This document shows, in pieces, positions 48,490 to 63,968 of a stretch of 64,000 bases of DNA (the first letter of the stretch is position 1; the number at the start of each line of letters is the position of its first letter). The translations under genes and the position numbers were made by a program. The DNA is from Lottia gigantea (Eukaryota; Mollusca; Gastropoda; Lottiidae): positions 446,105 through 510,104 of the forward strand of contig NW_008710370.1 of NCBI RefSeq assembly GCF_000327385.1, in the 5' to 3' direction. The notes beneath the pieces are model-generated. The model was not told the DNA's origin and made no database searches. It saw nothing but the letters and a program-made list of their open reading frames with translations.

Positions 48490-49010
48490 GTCTTATCATG
48501 TAATGTTTGTATTTAAATGTCATGAAATCATTGTAATGTTTATATTTAAATGTCATGAAATCATTGTAATGTTTATATTTAAATGTCATGAAATCATTGT
48601 AATGTTTATATGTCATGTACTCATTGTAATGTTTATATTTAAATGTTATGTAATTATTGTAATGTTTATATTTAAAAATCATGAACTCATTGATATGTTT
48701 ATATTTAAATATCATGTACTCATTGATATGTTTATATTTAAATGTCATGAAAGCATTGTAATGTTTATATGTCATGTACTCATTGTAATGTTTATATGTC
48801 ATGTACTCATTGTAATGTTTATATTTAAATGTCATGTAATTATTGTAATGTTTATATTTAAAAATCATGAACTCATTGATATGTTTATATTTAAATATCA
48901 TGTACTCATTGTAATGTTTATATTTAAATGTCATGAAAGCATTGTAATGTTTATATTTAAATGTCATGAACTCATTATAATGTTTATATTTAAATATCAT
49001 GTACTCATAT
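48490..49010. repeat. 33-bp minisatellite
   Basis: About 16 units of roughly 33 bases repeat ATGTTTATATTTAAATGTCA followed by TGAACTCATTGTA, with some shorter variants. Because 33 is a multiple of three, both strands show long repetitive open frames, which I take as artefacts. Confidence 0.9.
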
Positions 49011-49143
49011 ATAGGGCTCAGGTTGCTTGGTGCTCAAACCTACTCTAGATCTTATTATATACATACTATATACATACTATTAGATTTTTATATCATATAG
49101 AATAAAATCATTTATTACTTTTATAGTTTTTCATTTACTCTTA

Positions 49144-49583
49144 TTAAAGAGATATCCCGCCTATTTTTTTTTATATTTTTTTTGCTCAAATTTGTGAAAA
49201 CTGAAAGTTTTATCTAAAAAAAATCCAGTCGTTAACGCCAAAATATTTTATAACATAATGTAAGGCTCTTAAGTCATCATGCTTTTTGGAAGTTGTTAGA
49301 CAACTTCTGTGCAGATTTGAGTACAATAAATGCCTCATTGTAGAGAAATATGTCTCCTGCGTATTCTAAAGGTTTCAACTAAATATAAAAAGCCAAAACT
49401 AGGTCAAACTTCTTAATTAACAATTAGTAACCTTTGCTTTTAATTAAACCTTTTAAAACAAATTCGGTTTGATCAAATAGATACATAGATAAAAATAGAA
49501 CATTTTAGAAATATTTGCAGGTAAAATTTACAACAATTTTGATAATGAAAACTTTTTACAAAAAAAGCAGAATATCCCTTTAA
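49144..49583. repeat. 440-bp MITE with TTAA-flanked inverted ends
   Basis: Starts TTAAAGAGATATCCCGC and ends GCAGAATATCCCTTTAA, an inverted pair with few mismatches. The interior is AT-rich and non-coding. The ends resemble but do not match the palindromic MITE family. Confidence 0.7.
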
Positions 49584-50194
49584 GTTTTTACACAATATCA
49601 CCAGGCACATGTTAGAATACATGATCATGGATTATTTTGATTTCATCATCTATATATTTTACTATATGTACGAGAGAATTCTTGGACCAAGAGGAAATAA
49701 TTTTGAATTAAAATTTTATTGAACATCAAAATAATTTGGTTGTGACAGTGCTATAAATAATTCATATCTGGTTGTGAACACTCTAAAATTAACAAACAAC
49801 ATTGTACTCTTTTCAAATTATCTCTTCTATTGTCTGTGCTGAAATCAAAAATATGCAATAGATTTTAGAGACATGCAGTGGTTTCCAACCTTTTCAAGTC
49901 CTCACACCCAGAACAAATGTTAAGTAATCACACCCCAAAACAAGTGACATTCAAAACATCAATGATAAATTCTACGACAGTTGGCAGTTATCCCGACGCC
50001 CCAGGGCACACTGGTGTCATGATCTTGGATATTTTTGGGAAATACATCAGGAACCATGTAACAAGACTATAGAATTATAAAGATTTGCATATACCAAGTG
50101 TTTCTCTCAAAGTTACATAGATATAGATTTGCTAAAATAAATAATCTCCAGTATTTCATTCATCAATCAAACTAATTTAGTACATGTATATACC

Positions 50195-51590
50195 TTATTT
50201 CTGACCACTGCAATAGTGTCGAGCCATTAGTTGTAACTGATCCAATTCAGAAATACCCAAATATTCCATGAAACTTGGACATTCAATGGACAGGCTTTCC
50301 ACACAATTTACAGCAGAAGTCATAGCCCTGAAATGGATATAGGAATAATACAAATTTTATTTGTCATTTCAAAGAATAATGCTATGTTTTAGTTTAAAAC
50401 TTATATTGTAATGTTGACATCAATTGTATCCTTTTGATAGGTCAGAATGAAATGTGTATATTTGTGTCATGGAAGCATTTAAGGCAGTCTTTTAATAATT
50501 GCACATAAAAACTCTATACAAGGCACAATTCTTGACAGGTACTGACAAACACATTCAAAAAATATCTAATATGAATTACTGCCCTTGTTCTTTGAAACAG
50601 CTTGATTTTCAGCTTGTAAGCATGTGTAACATTTGATCTTGATATTGGTTGCCTTCCTGCCAAATATTTCATTACAAACAAAGCTGCTAGTGGAAGTATG
50701 TTACCTTGCAGGTCAAGTTTAAGTTTTCACTTCTATCCAATATTTTTGAATTTCATAATGGAAGTACACTTACTCACAAAGTTGTGGCATGGTGGTAGCA
50801 TCAATAACAGGCTCATTACAAGAATGGAAAGCATTAGATTTAGCTGTATCTGTCTGAGGACACCTTCGTCTTGAAGCATCACTTGTAGAAATGCCTGAAA
50901 TATTGTAAAAGGAATCCTTTGTTTGTTCCATGAGTTGGAATATTTTCAGGCAAGATATATGCTAAGAGGTTTAGCAATGGATCAACTTGTAAAATGGTCA
51001 ATGAAATTAAATTAAGTTACTTCTGATGTTTAAAGTTGACATTTGGTTCTTGTACAATTAAATAATGAGCAGTTTCCCAAAAGACATCCACACAGCTTTA
51101 ACTTTTTGTAAAAGCATCTCTTAACTATGTAAACCCATATTCAATTTGCATCAAAATTAAATCGAGAAAATAGCCTTTATAGCATTCACAAATTTGTGAT
51201 GTATTTGTAAAGTAAAAAGTACATGAAAATATGAAGTTTCGTCAGATTTCAATAAAAGCTGTTGTCTCCATGGATTGCCTGCATATGCCAATTTGATATA
51301 GTTTTTGTAGAGCAATAACTCAAAAGCCTATCAGTGAAAAAAGAACACATTTGAAATCTTATGTCAAAATAAGATATCCAACAAGCACGCTGAGCCAACT
51401 TTTTAAAGCTAATATTTTCTTTATACATAGAATAAAACCTGGAAATTTAATATATTTGAATCTTTTTTAGGATAAAAACTACTAATTGCCTCTAAAAACA
51501 AGGTTTTAGAGAGATTCAGTAGAAATTGATAATTTAAGTCTTACCTAGTACAATGATAAGTCCAATAACAGTCACATTCAAAAGATGCAT
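50195..51590 (-). CDS. Small secreted six-cysteine protein (unrecognised)
   Basis: Three minus-strand exons, 51545-51590, 50774-50894 and 50195-50327, join in phase (46, 121 and 133 bases) to exactly 300 bases: 99 residues and a stop. The start exon reads MHLLNVTVIGLIIVLG, a classic signal peptide. The mature part has six cysteines, in SRRRCPQTD, FHSCNEP, PQLCEAM, AVNCVES, SIECPSF and HYCSGQK. An even number suggests three disulfides. The spacing recalls the T20D4.11-like (DUF19) or 27-kDa haemolymph-protein pattern (C, C, LC, NC, C, C), but I would not assign it without a profile search. No transmembrane segment follows the signal. Strong GTAAG donors and CAG acceptors support the model. Confidence 0.75.
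51140..51400. repeat. Diverged interspersed-repeat fragment
   Basis: GTCAGATTTCAATAAAAGCT, GTTGTCTCCATGG and AGAGCAATAACTCAAAAGCC resemble the internal subrepeats of the 16010-17105 family. It lies in intron 1 of the secreted-protein gene. Confidence 0.4.
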
Positions 51591-52153
51591 TTTAGTATTT
51601 TACTCTAGCTTTGAACTATTCAACCTTTCTGTTTGAAGAGCTTGCAGCTATCTGAATACCAACAGATAGCATTTCACCCTTTAATTATTCTTAATCACTC
51701 TTATCATAGGCTTGATGTATTGAATTAACATTGAACAATGAATGGCCTGGCAAAGTTCATTTTGGCGTAAAATAAAACTGATTAATATACGGTACCCTAT
51801 TGTGAGAATAAATGAAGTTATACTAATATAATAATTTTGGCATTTTCAATATCCGCACCAAAGATCTTGATTGAAAGGGATCAAGTGATGCAATTATGTA
51901 TAGCTTAAAGGACAATTCACATGTATAATATGTTCAATGTAATATAAGAATCAGATTACTGGTTTGCCCCCACACTTTCAAATTTCTATCATATACTTAT
52001 GGAAAGTATATATAAAAATACATAAAACAAATTTTAATTCTGTTAAACAGAACAAACATTCACAACAGTAATTACATAAAACAAAGATACTCTAACTATC
52101 ACAATCCTGAGTGATATAAACATGTATATTTTAAAGCATTCAACATAACCAAC

Positions 52154-52578
52154 ATATATCATGGGTGACCGCTTGAAACCTCGTATAACGTTATATGACG
52201 CGAAATTACTTTTCGAGAAAAACGTAAAAACCTTTGTATGCGTATTTTGTTAAAATCTTTTTTACCATTTCTTTTACCGCTATACGTGGTTTTCATTCCT
52301 TGAAAATTTAAACCTTGTATAACACATTAAGTTCTTCAACCTATTCAACCAATAACTCATAATTATAATAGTACAGTATACGAGGTTTTTCGTTTTCATC
52401 CCAGAAAAAGGAAAATTGAACCTCGTATAATAATATATTTTACTAGGTTTTAAATCTGACTGTTTTTATATGTGTTATTTAATTAGTGATTTTTGAGTTA
52501 TTTTAATCAATGGTACCAAAATGTCAAAATGACCGAATATGGCATATATGAGGTTTCAAGTGGTCACCCACGATATAT
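52154..52578. repeat. 425-bp MITE with ~35-bp inverted ends
   Basis: ATATATCATGGGTGACCGCT then TGAAACCTCGTATA at the left is inverted at the right as TATATGAGGTTTCAAGTGGT then CACCCACGATATAT, with about three differences. Inside, the words CCTCGTATAA and GTATACGAGG recur in both orientations. Confidence 0.8.
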
Positions 52579-53695
52579 TGCTTCAATCACAGTTTGCTTA
52601 AAACATGAAAGCTTCTAAATCACGATCTTCACATACAATTTAGTCAATAAAAGTTAAAATTTTAAAAAAGCAACATGCTGTTATCATTATATTTTCCTAT
52701 ATCAATGTAAAATTTGAGAGATTCCATGGAGTTTTTCAATTCAAGCATGCATTTTATTCTATTCACACCATTTACTGTTTGCCGTCTATGGTTCCCTTTT
52801 TTCAGATCTAGAAAACTAAGCTTGGTCATGTCATTTAAACCCATGGAATTACAGGAACCAGACATCATATTGAAAATTGGCATGGAATGAATAGAAGCTA
52901 GGGTTTGTCCAAGGCAAGAAATCTTTCTTTAAAAATAACATTACTGTGTAAACATCAGAGATTATGGTCCTTGTTATTTTTTGCTGGTTGGACTTGTTTC
53001 CTGATTTCCAGTATTAAGTATGAGCTAAATTCTCTGATTTCTCAAATCAAGTAAACCATGCGAATTAAAAATTAAAATAGAAGTTTGTACCGATTTACTT
53101 GGCATACTTTGAAATAAAAAAAAAATTTCTGTTAAAAACTGAATGTTATGGTGAAAAATTTTGGTAAATAACCAAATTAAATTCATAAAATTAAAAATAA
53201 TTTCTCTATTGATATCCATTTAAAAACTAAACTAGAACTCAAAATGTTTTAAAAAAAAGCTGGCACACTTTGCCCCTTTAACCAAGTGAAATTGTTATGG
53301 GATCACTTCTTTAAAACTGAAAATATAGCTGTACTACTAAGTATACACTCTACTAGCCTGCAAATTTTAAATGATATTGATTCCGCTATGACTTTTTTTT
53401 TTTTTACCTATTTTCATTTTTTTAAAAATTATTTAAAAATAAACATTTTAAAACAAATTATTTGTTTAAAATACAAGTAAAAACATAAAATTTTCTCAGA
53501 AAGAATCATACTCAAAATTTTTAAACTTCAACAATTAAAATCTGCATTTCCACAAATACTGTATAGCCGTGCAAAGATATTTCTGTTAATCCAGGTTCGA
53601 TTCAAAACACAAACACGAACAGTCCATTCTATCATTAGGTAGTTTTAAGTTATAATCATCACAATGTAAGTTTAGCTGCAAAGTTTCTATAACTA

Positions 53696-53701
53696 TTTAT
53701 T
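53696..53701 (-). terminator. Poly(A) signal for the J-domain gene
   Basis: TTTATT on the plus strand is AATAAA on the coding strand, 90 bases after the stop codon. Confidence 0.45.
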
Positions 53702-53790
53702 CTACCTAAGAATCAAATGGACTGCTCGTGATAGTTTTGAATCAGACCCAGATGAGAACAAACATCTTAACAACCCTTAAGTTATCAATA

Positions 53791-56448
53791 TTAAAACCCT
53801 TTATAATGTTCATACTGTCTAGTTAAAATTTTAACAATTTCTTCTGATAGAACTTTCCACTCCATACCATGTTTTTTAATGTCTACTTTATCAGGATGAT
53901 AGTGAACTACTACTTTCTGATAAAATTTTTTTATTTGCTGCAGTTCTGGAATATAGGGAATTTCAGCAAGTTTGTGTTTTTTATTCTTCGGGGGATAGTT
54001 TTTGTAAACAAATTCAAGAAATTGTAATTTCCCTGAAGTTTTGAATTTAGTTTCTAATTCGTTGATTTGATCCTTAATTTTGGTCATAATAACTTTTCTT
54101 TCTTCTTGATATTTGACTTCTTCTTTCGTGATTTCTTCTTGTTGATATTTGGCTAACCCTGAAGTGGCTGTCTTGTACCATTCTGCAATCGACATTTTAA
54201 GAAAAAATCTAAAATTTGACTGTAAAGTAAATGAGCAAATCCTCATGCAGTGAATAAGCCCACAAAATCTGCTATTGATTTATTAGGTGAAGAACCACTA
54301 GTACAAGCTAAGCAGAATGACAGACAGAACAAAGTACATCTTTCAGCTTTAAATGTCTAAGCCTATAAAACAATACCATTTATTCATCAAAATTGATGCT
54401 TTCTGCAACAATACGTAAACTGTTTTACATACATTTGCATTAACATCACATCTACTACCAAAATTACCAATAACTACCTAGTCTGCAATATCATCTGCCA
54501 TGGAAGGAGATATGAACTTGTCTTCTACCAAACAACATTGATTTGTTACTATTCGAGACCAAACTTACAATTTTGAGTTTACTTAACATGATACCTTTCT
54601 GTTTCAGCATAGGCTGATGAAGATGAAGAATTTGATGCACCAGATGTAGAACACAATGCCTTGATATATTGTTCTACGTGTAAGATTAGACTCTTCAGCC
54701 CCTCCCAAAATCGATCACTGACTTTTGTCTAGAAAGCAATCAATTGCATAACTTGCTGCTCATACATCTGATCATACACATACCTTCATCATACATAGTT
54801 CTTGGTATCAGTGTGTTGGCAAGTTCTATACATTTCCCAAAACAGCTTCTAGCTCTAGTGTCCATCTTTAGGATAATAAATGTTACCAATTCTAGAGTTA
54901 GCAATGGCTTCCATCTCAATATCACGACCTCTTGTAAGGTTTATAACATTTCTATAATCATCAATAATGACCCAAATCTTGTCAAAATTAACATCTTCTT
55001 CATTGTATATTGTAGAATCTAACATAGCATCAGCTGAAAAAATAGGGTATATCATTATTGGTTTGATATTTCCTCTGAAAGTCATTAAAATACAGATCAA
55101 AATGTTTGGTTTCACGTTTTTTTCTGTGGTTTACTACATTCTCTATCCATGATCTTAAAATTATTTTCTATTAATCAAGTTTTATTGAATTTTTTCCCAA
55201 TTTAGCATAAGTGTGAATCGATTTGCTTAACAGATAGGAGGACAATGCAAGTCAATGTCAAACATATATCTGATAGAGAAAGCTTTCATCATTTTTTATT
55301 TTGTTCTTTCGTTTCCTGAAAGAAAAATAATGACCATTTTAGAGTGCCAATGGTGAGCTTAACCAATGCTGAGCTGAACTGTCAATAAAATGAGTCAACA
55401 TCTTTCAAGAACCTGATGTGTCAGCCCTCCTGTGTCGTATTTTTGTTCAAAAAAATGGATTGCTGCAACATCACGAGGCAAGAGGTGCGCCATACTCCAT
55501 AAGACTCAAATACAATCCCTCAAAGGCTTCTTAAAGGGATTGTGAAGAGGTTTTCTATTGGGTCTTTTGTGATAAAGCATATTTTGCGATTAGTGACGTC
55601 ATCAAATACTTAGTTTTAGTTGAATTGCAGGAACAAGTAAAAAATTGGAATGGTGCAAAATGATGCTATCAGTGCCCCTAAAACACATAACAAATTTAGA
55701 AAACTTCTTCCCAATCCCTTGGTCATCTGTGCCAAATGTGATTTATGTTGGATTAATTTAAAATAATACCTATATTGAGGGCTTGCATTGATTCAGCTAT
55801 ACATGTCTGTACAAATATATCTTCTCTTAAATTTTCAATTTCTTCTTCTGCAATTTTTGATCTTATTGTATTAGTGCTAGCTTCAGTTAGAGGTGAATAC
55901 GCGCCTTTCAATAAAGATAGAGATGCCTTGTAGTCCTTATCCACTAATTTTGATATGGCTAAATGGAAAATACATCGGGCAAGATCCTTATAGGCTGAGC
56001 TCTTAATTTCTGAACCAATTATAAAAGGTATGAATGTTTCGTAGGATTTGATTCGGTCTTCCATGTTTTCATCTAGAAGAAACTCTTGAAGATTGAGCCA
56101 TACGTTTAAAGATTTTGTTTCAATGTCAATCAACCAATCTTCAGTATTGTCACTACCAATGGTCATGGCTTCTTTAAACTGAGACAAACACTCCTTATAA
56201 TAAAATTTAATCTGTGAATTCTTCTCTTTAAGTCTTCTGAAAATTTCAGCAATTCTGCCAGCAGTAACGGCTAAGTTCTTCTTTGCTGAAGCTTTTTCTT
56301 CGGGATTACCAGCATAACTGTCAGCTTTATAATAGCAATTATTTGCCTTTATCAAACGCTCCTTAACCAGAATTGGTGACAGTTCTTTTGGAATGTTTTT
56401 AAAATGTTCATTTCCCATTCTTCTCCACTGCACCGAAAGTGAAGTCAT
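53791..56448 (-). CDS. TPR-like and J-domain protein, uncharacterised
   Basis: Exons in transcription order: 55770-56448, 54784-55033, about 54595-54721 and 53791-54208. The first encodes 226 residues of helical, TPR-like sequence starting MTSLSVQWRRMGNEHFKN. The last carries a coiled coil (about EEITKEEVKYQEERKVIMTK) and a C-terminal J domain with the HPD motif (VVVHYHPDKVDIKKHG). J domains stimulate Hsp70 ATPase. In the second exon the frame changes near 54868-54873: upstream frame reads IANSRIGNIYY, downstream frame reads KMDTRARSCFGKCIELA, and both look like one TPR helix pair. One extra base would explain it, so it may be an assembly error or a decaying gene. The exon 2 to 3 junction is uncertain; acceptors at 54722 and 54729 are both possible. 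I do not recognise a named orthologue. Confidence 0.65.
55531..55720. repeat. Palindromic MITE, shortened copy
   Basis: Starts TTAAAGGGATTGTGAAGAGG and ends CTTCCCAATCCCTT. The central GACGTCATCAAATACTTAGT is present but the left inner arm is deleted. It lies in the first intron of the J-domain gene. Confidence 0.75.
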
Positions 56449-57250
56449 GTTGAAATTATTAAACTAGATCTTAAGACTTGAATTCTGCAAAATATAAAAA
56501 ATTATTGTTTCGTTAGAAAGGCATGTTATGTAACAAACATCACACCAGATGATAGCCAAAGAGAGTGAAATTTTGTTGCTTTTTTTAAATATCAGTGTGA
56601 TGACATTTACATCAGGGCTTATTTTAATAAAATACTGAACTCTGAGACCCTACACAGTCAGTTACTAGTAGGCCTAGTGTGCTGCAATAGACTGTGCTGT
56701 TAGAGATCCCTCACAGTTGGAAGTTCGATAAAAAAAAGTAGGCTAATGTCGCTGTGCTGGCAAAATTTCCCTCAATATACACTGCATGGCGTTGTTCGTC
56801 TTCATTAACCCATAAGGTGTAGAAGAGTTGGACTTATAAACTCAATTTATTTGCCTGCCATCGTATCGGGTACATTTTGGTGATTAGCAGAACTTTTAAA
56901 CAAGGGAGATAATTTGAAAATTGTGTTCCATGACTAAAATTAAAATTCCAATGTTAAATTTCCTATTTATTGACAACAAAGAATCAGTTGCAATAAATAT
57001 AGATCAATTGTAATGCTAATCAAATTTCACTGATGCAAATAGAAGATATTTCCACACCAACCGTTCTGTTTTAGAGATGATTCCTGTTTTAGAGACACCC
57101 AACTGTACATTAGACATGTTTATCAAGCCGTATAGTACTAACATCAGTTTACTATAGAGTATAAGAGACTTGATGATCAAAGACAAAACTCCATCTTGGA
57201 AAAACAGGAAGTGATCACAGACTAAAGTGATTACAACAAATTTAGCTAAA
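56449..57250. other. Divergent intergenic region, J-domain gene and RAB4
   Basis: The two genes are head to head with about 800 bases between start codons. A SINE fragment takes up 56640-56840. Promoters for both should lie here. No TATA box is clear enough to call. Confidence 0.5.
56640..56840 (+). repeat. SINE body and tail fragment
   Basis: AGATCCCTCACAGTTGGAAG, AAAGTAGGCTAATGTCGCTG, GGCAAAATTTCCCTCA and TCGTCTTCATTAACCC align with 22350-22470. The head is missing. Confidence 0.7.
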
Positions 57251-60817
<3,567 letters not shown>

Positions 60818-62590
60818 GGGTAACATCTCGTGACAAATTACATGACCTGAATAGATTTTTATGTTCAAATCACAACTCCTATGACACTATTACTAATGTT
60901 CAAATTTTCATCTTAGTTCAACCTGTTTCCATAGTAACCAATTATTTTGTGTCTCCTAATGTTAAACAAAATTTTTTTATCAGGGACTCAGTTTCTTAAT
61001 AGATCTGTTTAATTTTAAAGAGGGGGAGTTCCCGCGAAAATATTACTCCCAGTGTTCAATTATATCTTGGTTTTTGTGAATATTGTGAAGTCAATTTTGT
61101 TTTTTTGAATGAACGGCAGTAGAAGGAGATATTCTAGAATAGATTATCTGTCTATATTCAAGTCTCTGATATCTATTTTGAAAGTTGTTGGCTGGTGTTG
61201 AGACAGAAAAACTAGGCCTTGTCAAAATAGCTATCAGAGACCGGAATAGGGGCAGCTGTTTTGGACTGGAGTTATCCCTGTATCACTTACCAAACTAAAA
61301 TTCCCAGATACAGTTCTATGTTTAGGAGCACAGAAAACTGTCTATAGGTTGTGAAATGTGTAAATATCTTATTATAAATAGATTTCTGTGATATACCAAC
61401 TTATAACTTATCTTAATATTAATTCTTAAGCGTTACAGAATTTTTTTAAAATTTGCATAGAAGCTCAAACTCGTTCAAATGATCAAATGAAGAGAATTTT
61501 TTTGTTCACACAACTTTCATTTCTTGACAAAATTTATTATAATCAATGCGTATTCTGTAAGTTTTCTGAAAACCATTTTGATTTATCAAAGGTAGTATGA
61601 GTTATTTATGAGATATTTAACCCTTGATCTAGCTTTTTCATCAATTATACCTCTACAGAAAATTATATTATCTACTCATAAAACTAGATCTCAATCTACA
61701 GGCAGAAGAATACTAGAGAATTGTGTTCACCCTATATTTTGCAGGGTTCAATTTAGATTGAAAAAGTTTTGGCTAATCAAGTTCAATTTTGATTTGCATT
61801 TCTTAAAGATTAGGTAGGAATTTAGAATGTTCTAATAGTAAAATTTTAAATATACAAATTGATTTGATTGGCAGATTGCCATGATAAATTTTACTTTTGG
61901 CTCATCATAGGAAATATTGGATCGCAAAAAGAGCCATTTTGAATCGCAAACTGCAATGCGATACCCTTTTTGTTGAATGCATCAAATTGGAGGAGAACTA
62001 AATCAAGACAAATCAACTTTAGATATAAAATTGGCTAGATCAATGGTTACATGTTGAAATCTCAAACTATCGTTGATAAAGGGCATACATGCAACGATGT
62101 TTGAAAATCCTGATTCATTAGAATGTTTGTTTTGTTAAAGTTATGATTTATTATAGAAGAATATGAAATATATTATTGTTATAGATAGACTAATTTTATT
62201 AGAATTTAGATTAATGTAACTGAAGAACTTTACTCTTATTTTGTTAACTTAAATATTTAATCACGTTTTGAAAATTCATTAGGCCTATTAGGTTTTTAAC
62301 CCTTACAACTATTTTCATCAGGTTATTTAATTTACTTTAGTGCCCACTGTATGGCATCAAATCAAATTTACATATCTATCAAAATAATTCATTTATTTCT
62401 TTGTTTTCTGGTTATATTATTGTCTAATATACTACTTAACATCTAGTTCTTTGTGTATTATATTTTTTGTTGATAATATTAAGTTTTGTTATGATCTATT
62501 TTTGAACAGTACATTATCATAGGGCAAATATACTTATATATATCCAAGAACAGTAACATTTGTCAATTGTTGAATGCATGTTACTCAGCA

Positions 62591-62872
62591 TCTTCACAAT
62601 GTCAAGCTATTACCAACCTCATTCTTTTACTTTTACTGCAATAGCAACCTTTCATGTATCACAGAAGTTTGTAAATGCAGCTATTTGATTGAATTGTATA
62701 CCAGCAAATACACAGCCAATCATAGCTCTTGACAGACAGACTGTCAACATTATGGATGTAAATAATCCAATCAAATCGCTGAATTTACAAACTTCCATGA
62801 TACAAGAAAGGTGGCTATTGCATTCAAGATACAGTATAAGATGAGGTTTGTAATATCTTGATATTGTGAAGA
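62591..62872. repeat. Foldback MITE, intact copy
   Basis: TCTTCACAATGTCAAGCTAT at the left is inverted at the right as ATATCTTGATATTGTGAAGA. Inner arms also pair: GTATCACAGAAGTTTGTAAA with TTTACAAACTTCCATGATAC. Same family as 790-1264 and 14300-14835. Confidence 0.8.
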
Positions 62873-63968
62873 TGGTTATTTGAATGTATATATGTGTTTG
62901 ACTATGATAGTGGCTAATGAAAGACTCTATTAAATGAAAATGAAAATTTCTTTGACATAAAATACTTTATAGTTAAAAGAGTATTCTCTATTAAGATGCA
63001 CAGCAATTATGTTCTGAAAGTCATGTACAAAGGAATACCTAATACATGTAATCAAATTGAATCAAAATAAAAAATTACTGCTGAAAGTGATAAGATAGTA
63101 GTATGTATTTTCTGTGTTGTTTTAAGATGCTATTTTGTAAGCAGTTATTTTGATTAAAATTAGATTACACAATTTTGTTTCAATATTTTTTTTAACGAGA
63201 TTTATACCAAGGGTGTGTCCTGGTGATGCTACAAGCTCCACCCCACGCACCACTCTCCATCCAATCAGAATCACTTTTAGGATCTGCAGTCTCATAATTT
63301 CGAAGTCATGATTGGTCATATGGCACTAATTTTGGTTTTGCTATCCCTCAATTCATAGAAAATAATTAGATACAGACTATGCTTAACCCGCTGTGATTGG
63401 TTGAAAATGAACGTCAACAGTATGCAACCTTGGTATAAATTTTGTAAGATTACAATAAAGACCAAAAAAAAATACGGAAACAAAATTTGAATTAATTTTA
63501 ATGATATTGGTAAGCAGCAAGCCAAGCTTTCAGTTTTAATGCATTCATAAGATTTCTTTGCACATGGATTATAGTTCAAAATAAGATTTCAGATATTGTA
63601 TGTAATTGTATATAATAATGTTTTTGTATAAACTTGTGTATATAAATGTATAAGTCTAACCAAATTAATACTTTATGCTTTCAAAGTGCTGTGGATTTTT
63701 AGTGTGCTTCTGAATTGAGATAGTATGTTTGCTTGAAATTTGTTCTTAAAGTTCCTACATTAGAGTAATTAGATTTATAATGAATATGGTTTCGCAAGTA
63801 CCAGGATAAGCAAATATCAGAATTATTAGTCAAAGAGCATTCCAAGAAACATAGAAATGTTCTGGAACTAGTTTATATTATCAGAATAAGTTTTGAGTCT
63901 TTTGGCTAGTGATTTTATACACTTATTCTGACAAAGAGTTTTTTTTTAAATATTTCTACCTTTTTTTT

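Larger units (their letters stand above)
47613..50194. other. Intergenic between CCSAP and the secreted-protein gene
   Basis: No gene is visible. It holds a degraded palindromic MITE (47707-47935), the 33-bp minisatellite (48490-49010) and a TTAA-ended element (49144-49583). The remainder is plain AT-rich sequence, part of which is probably 3' UTR. Confidence 0.5.
51591..53790. other. Intergenic between secreted-protein and J-domain genes
   Basis: No gene is visible. It holds the upstream region of the secreted-protein gene and the inverted-repeat element at 52154-52578. Poly-A/T-rich sequence runs from about 53200 to 53500. Confidence 0.5.

Noticed and set aside
48443-49048. Long repetitive frames on both strands (201 and 171 residues)
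   Set aside because: They arise from a 33-bp minisatellite whose unit is a multiple of three. Both strands are open, which is typical of such arrays.
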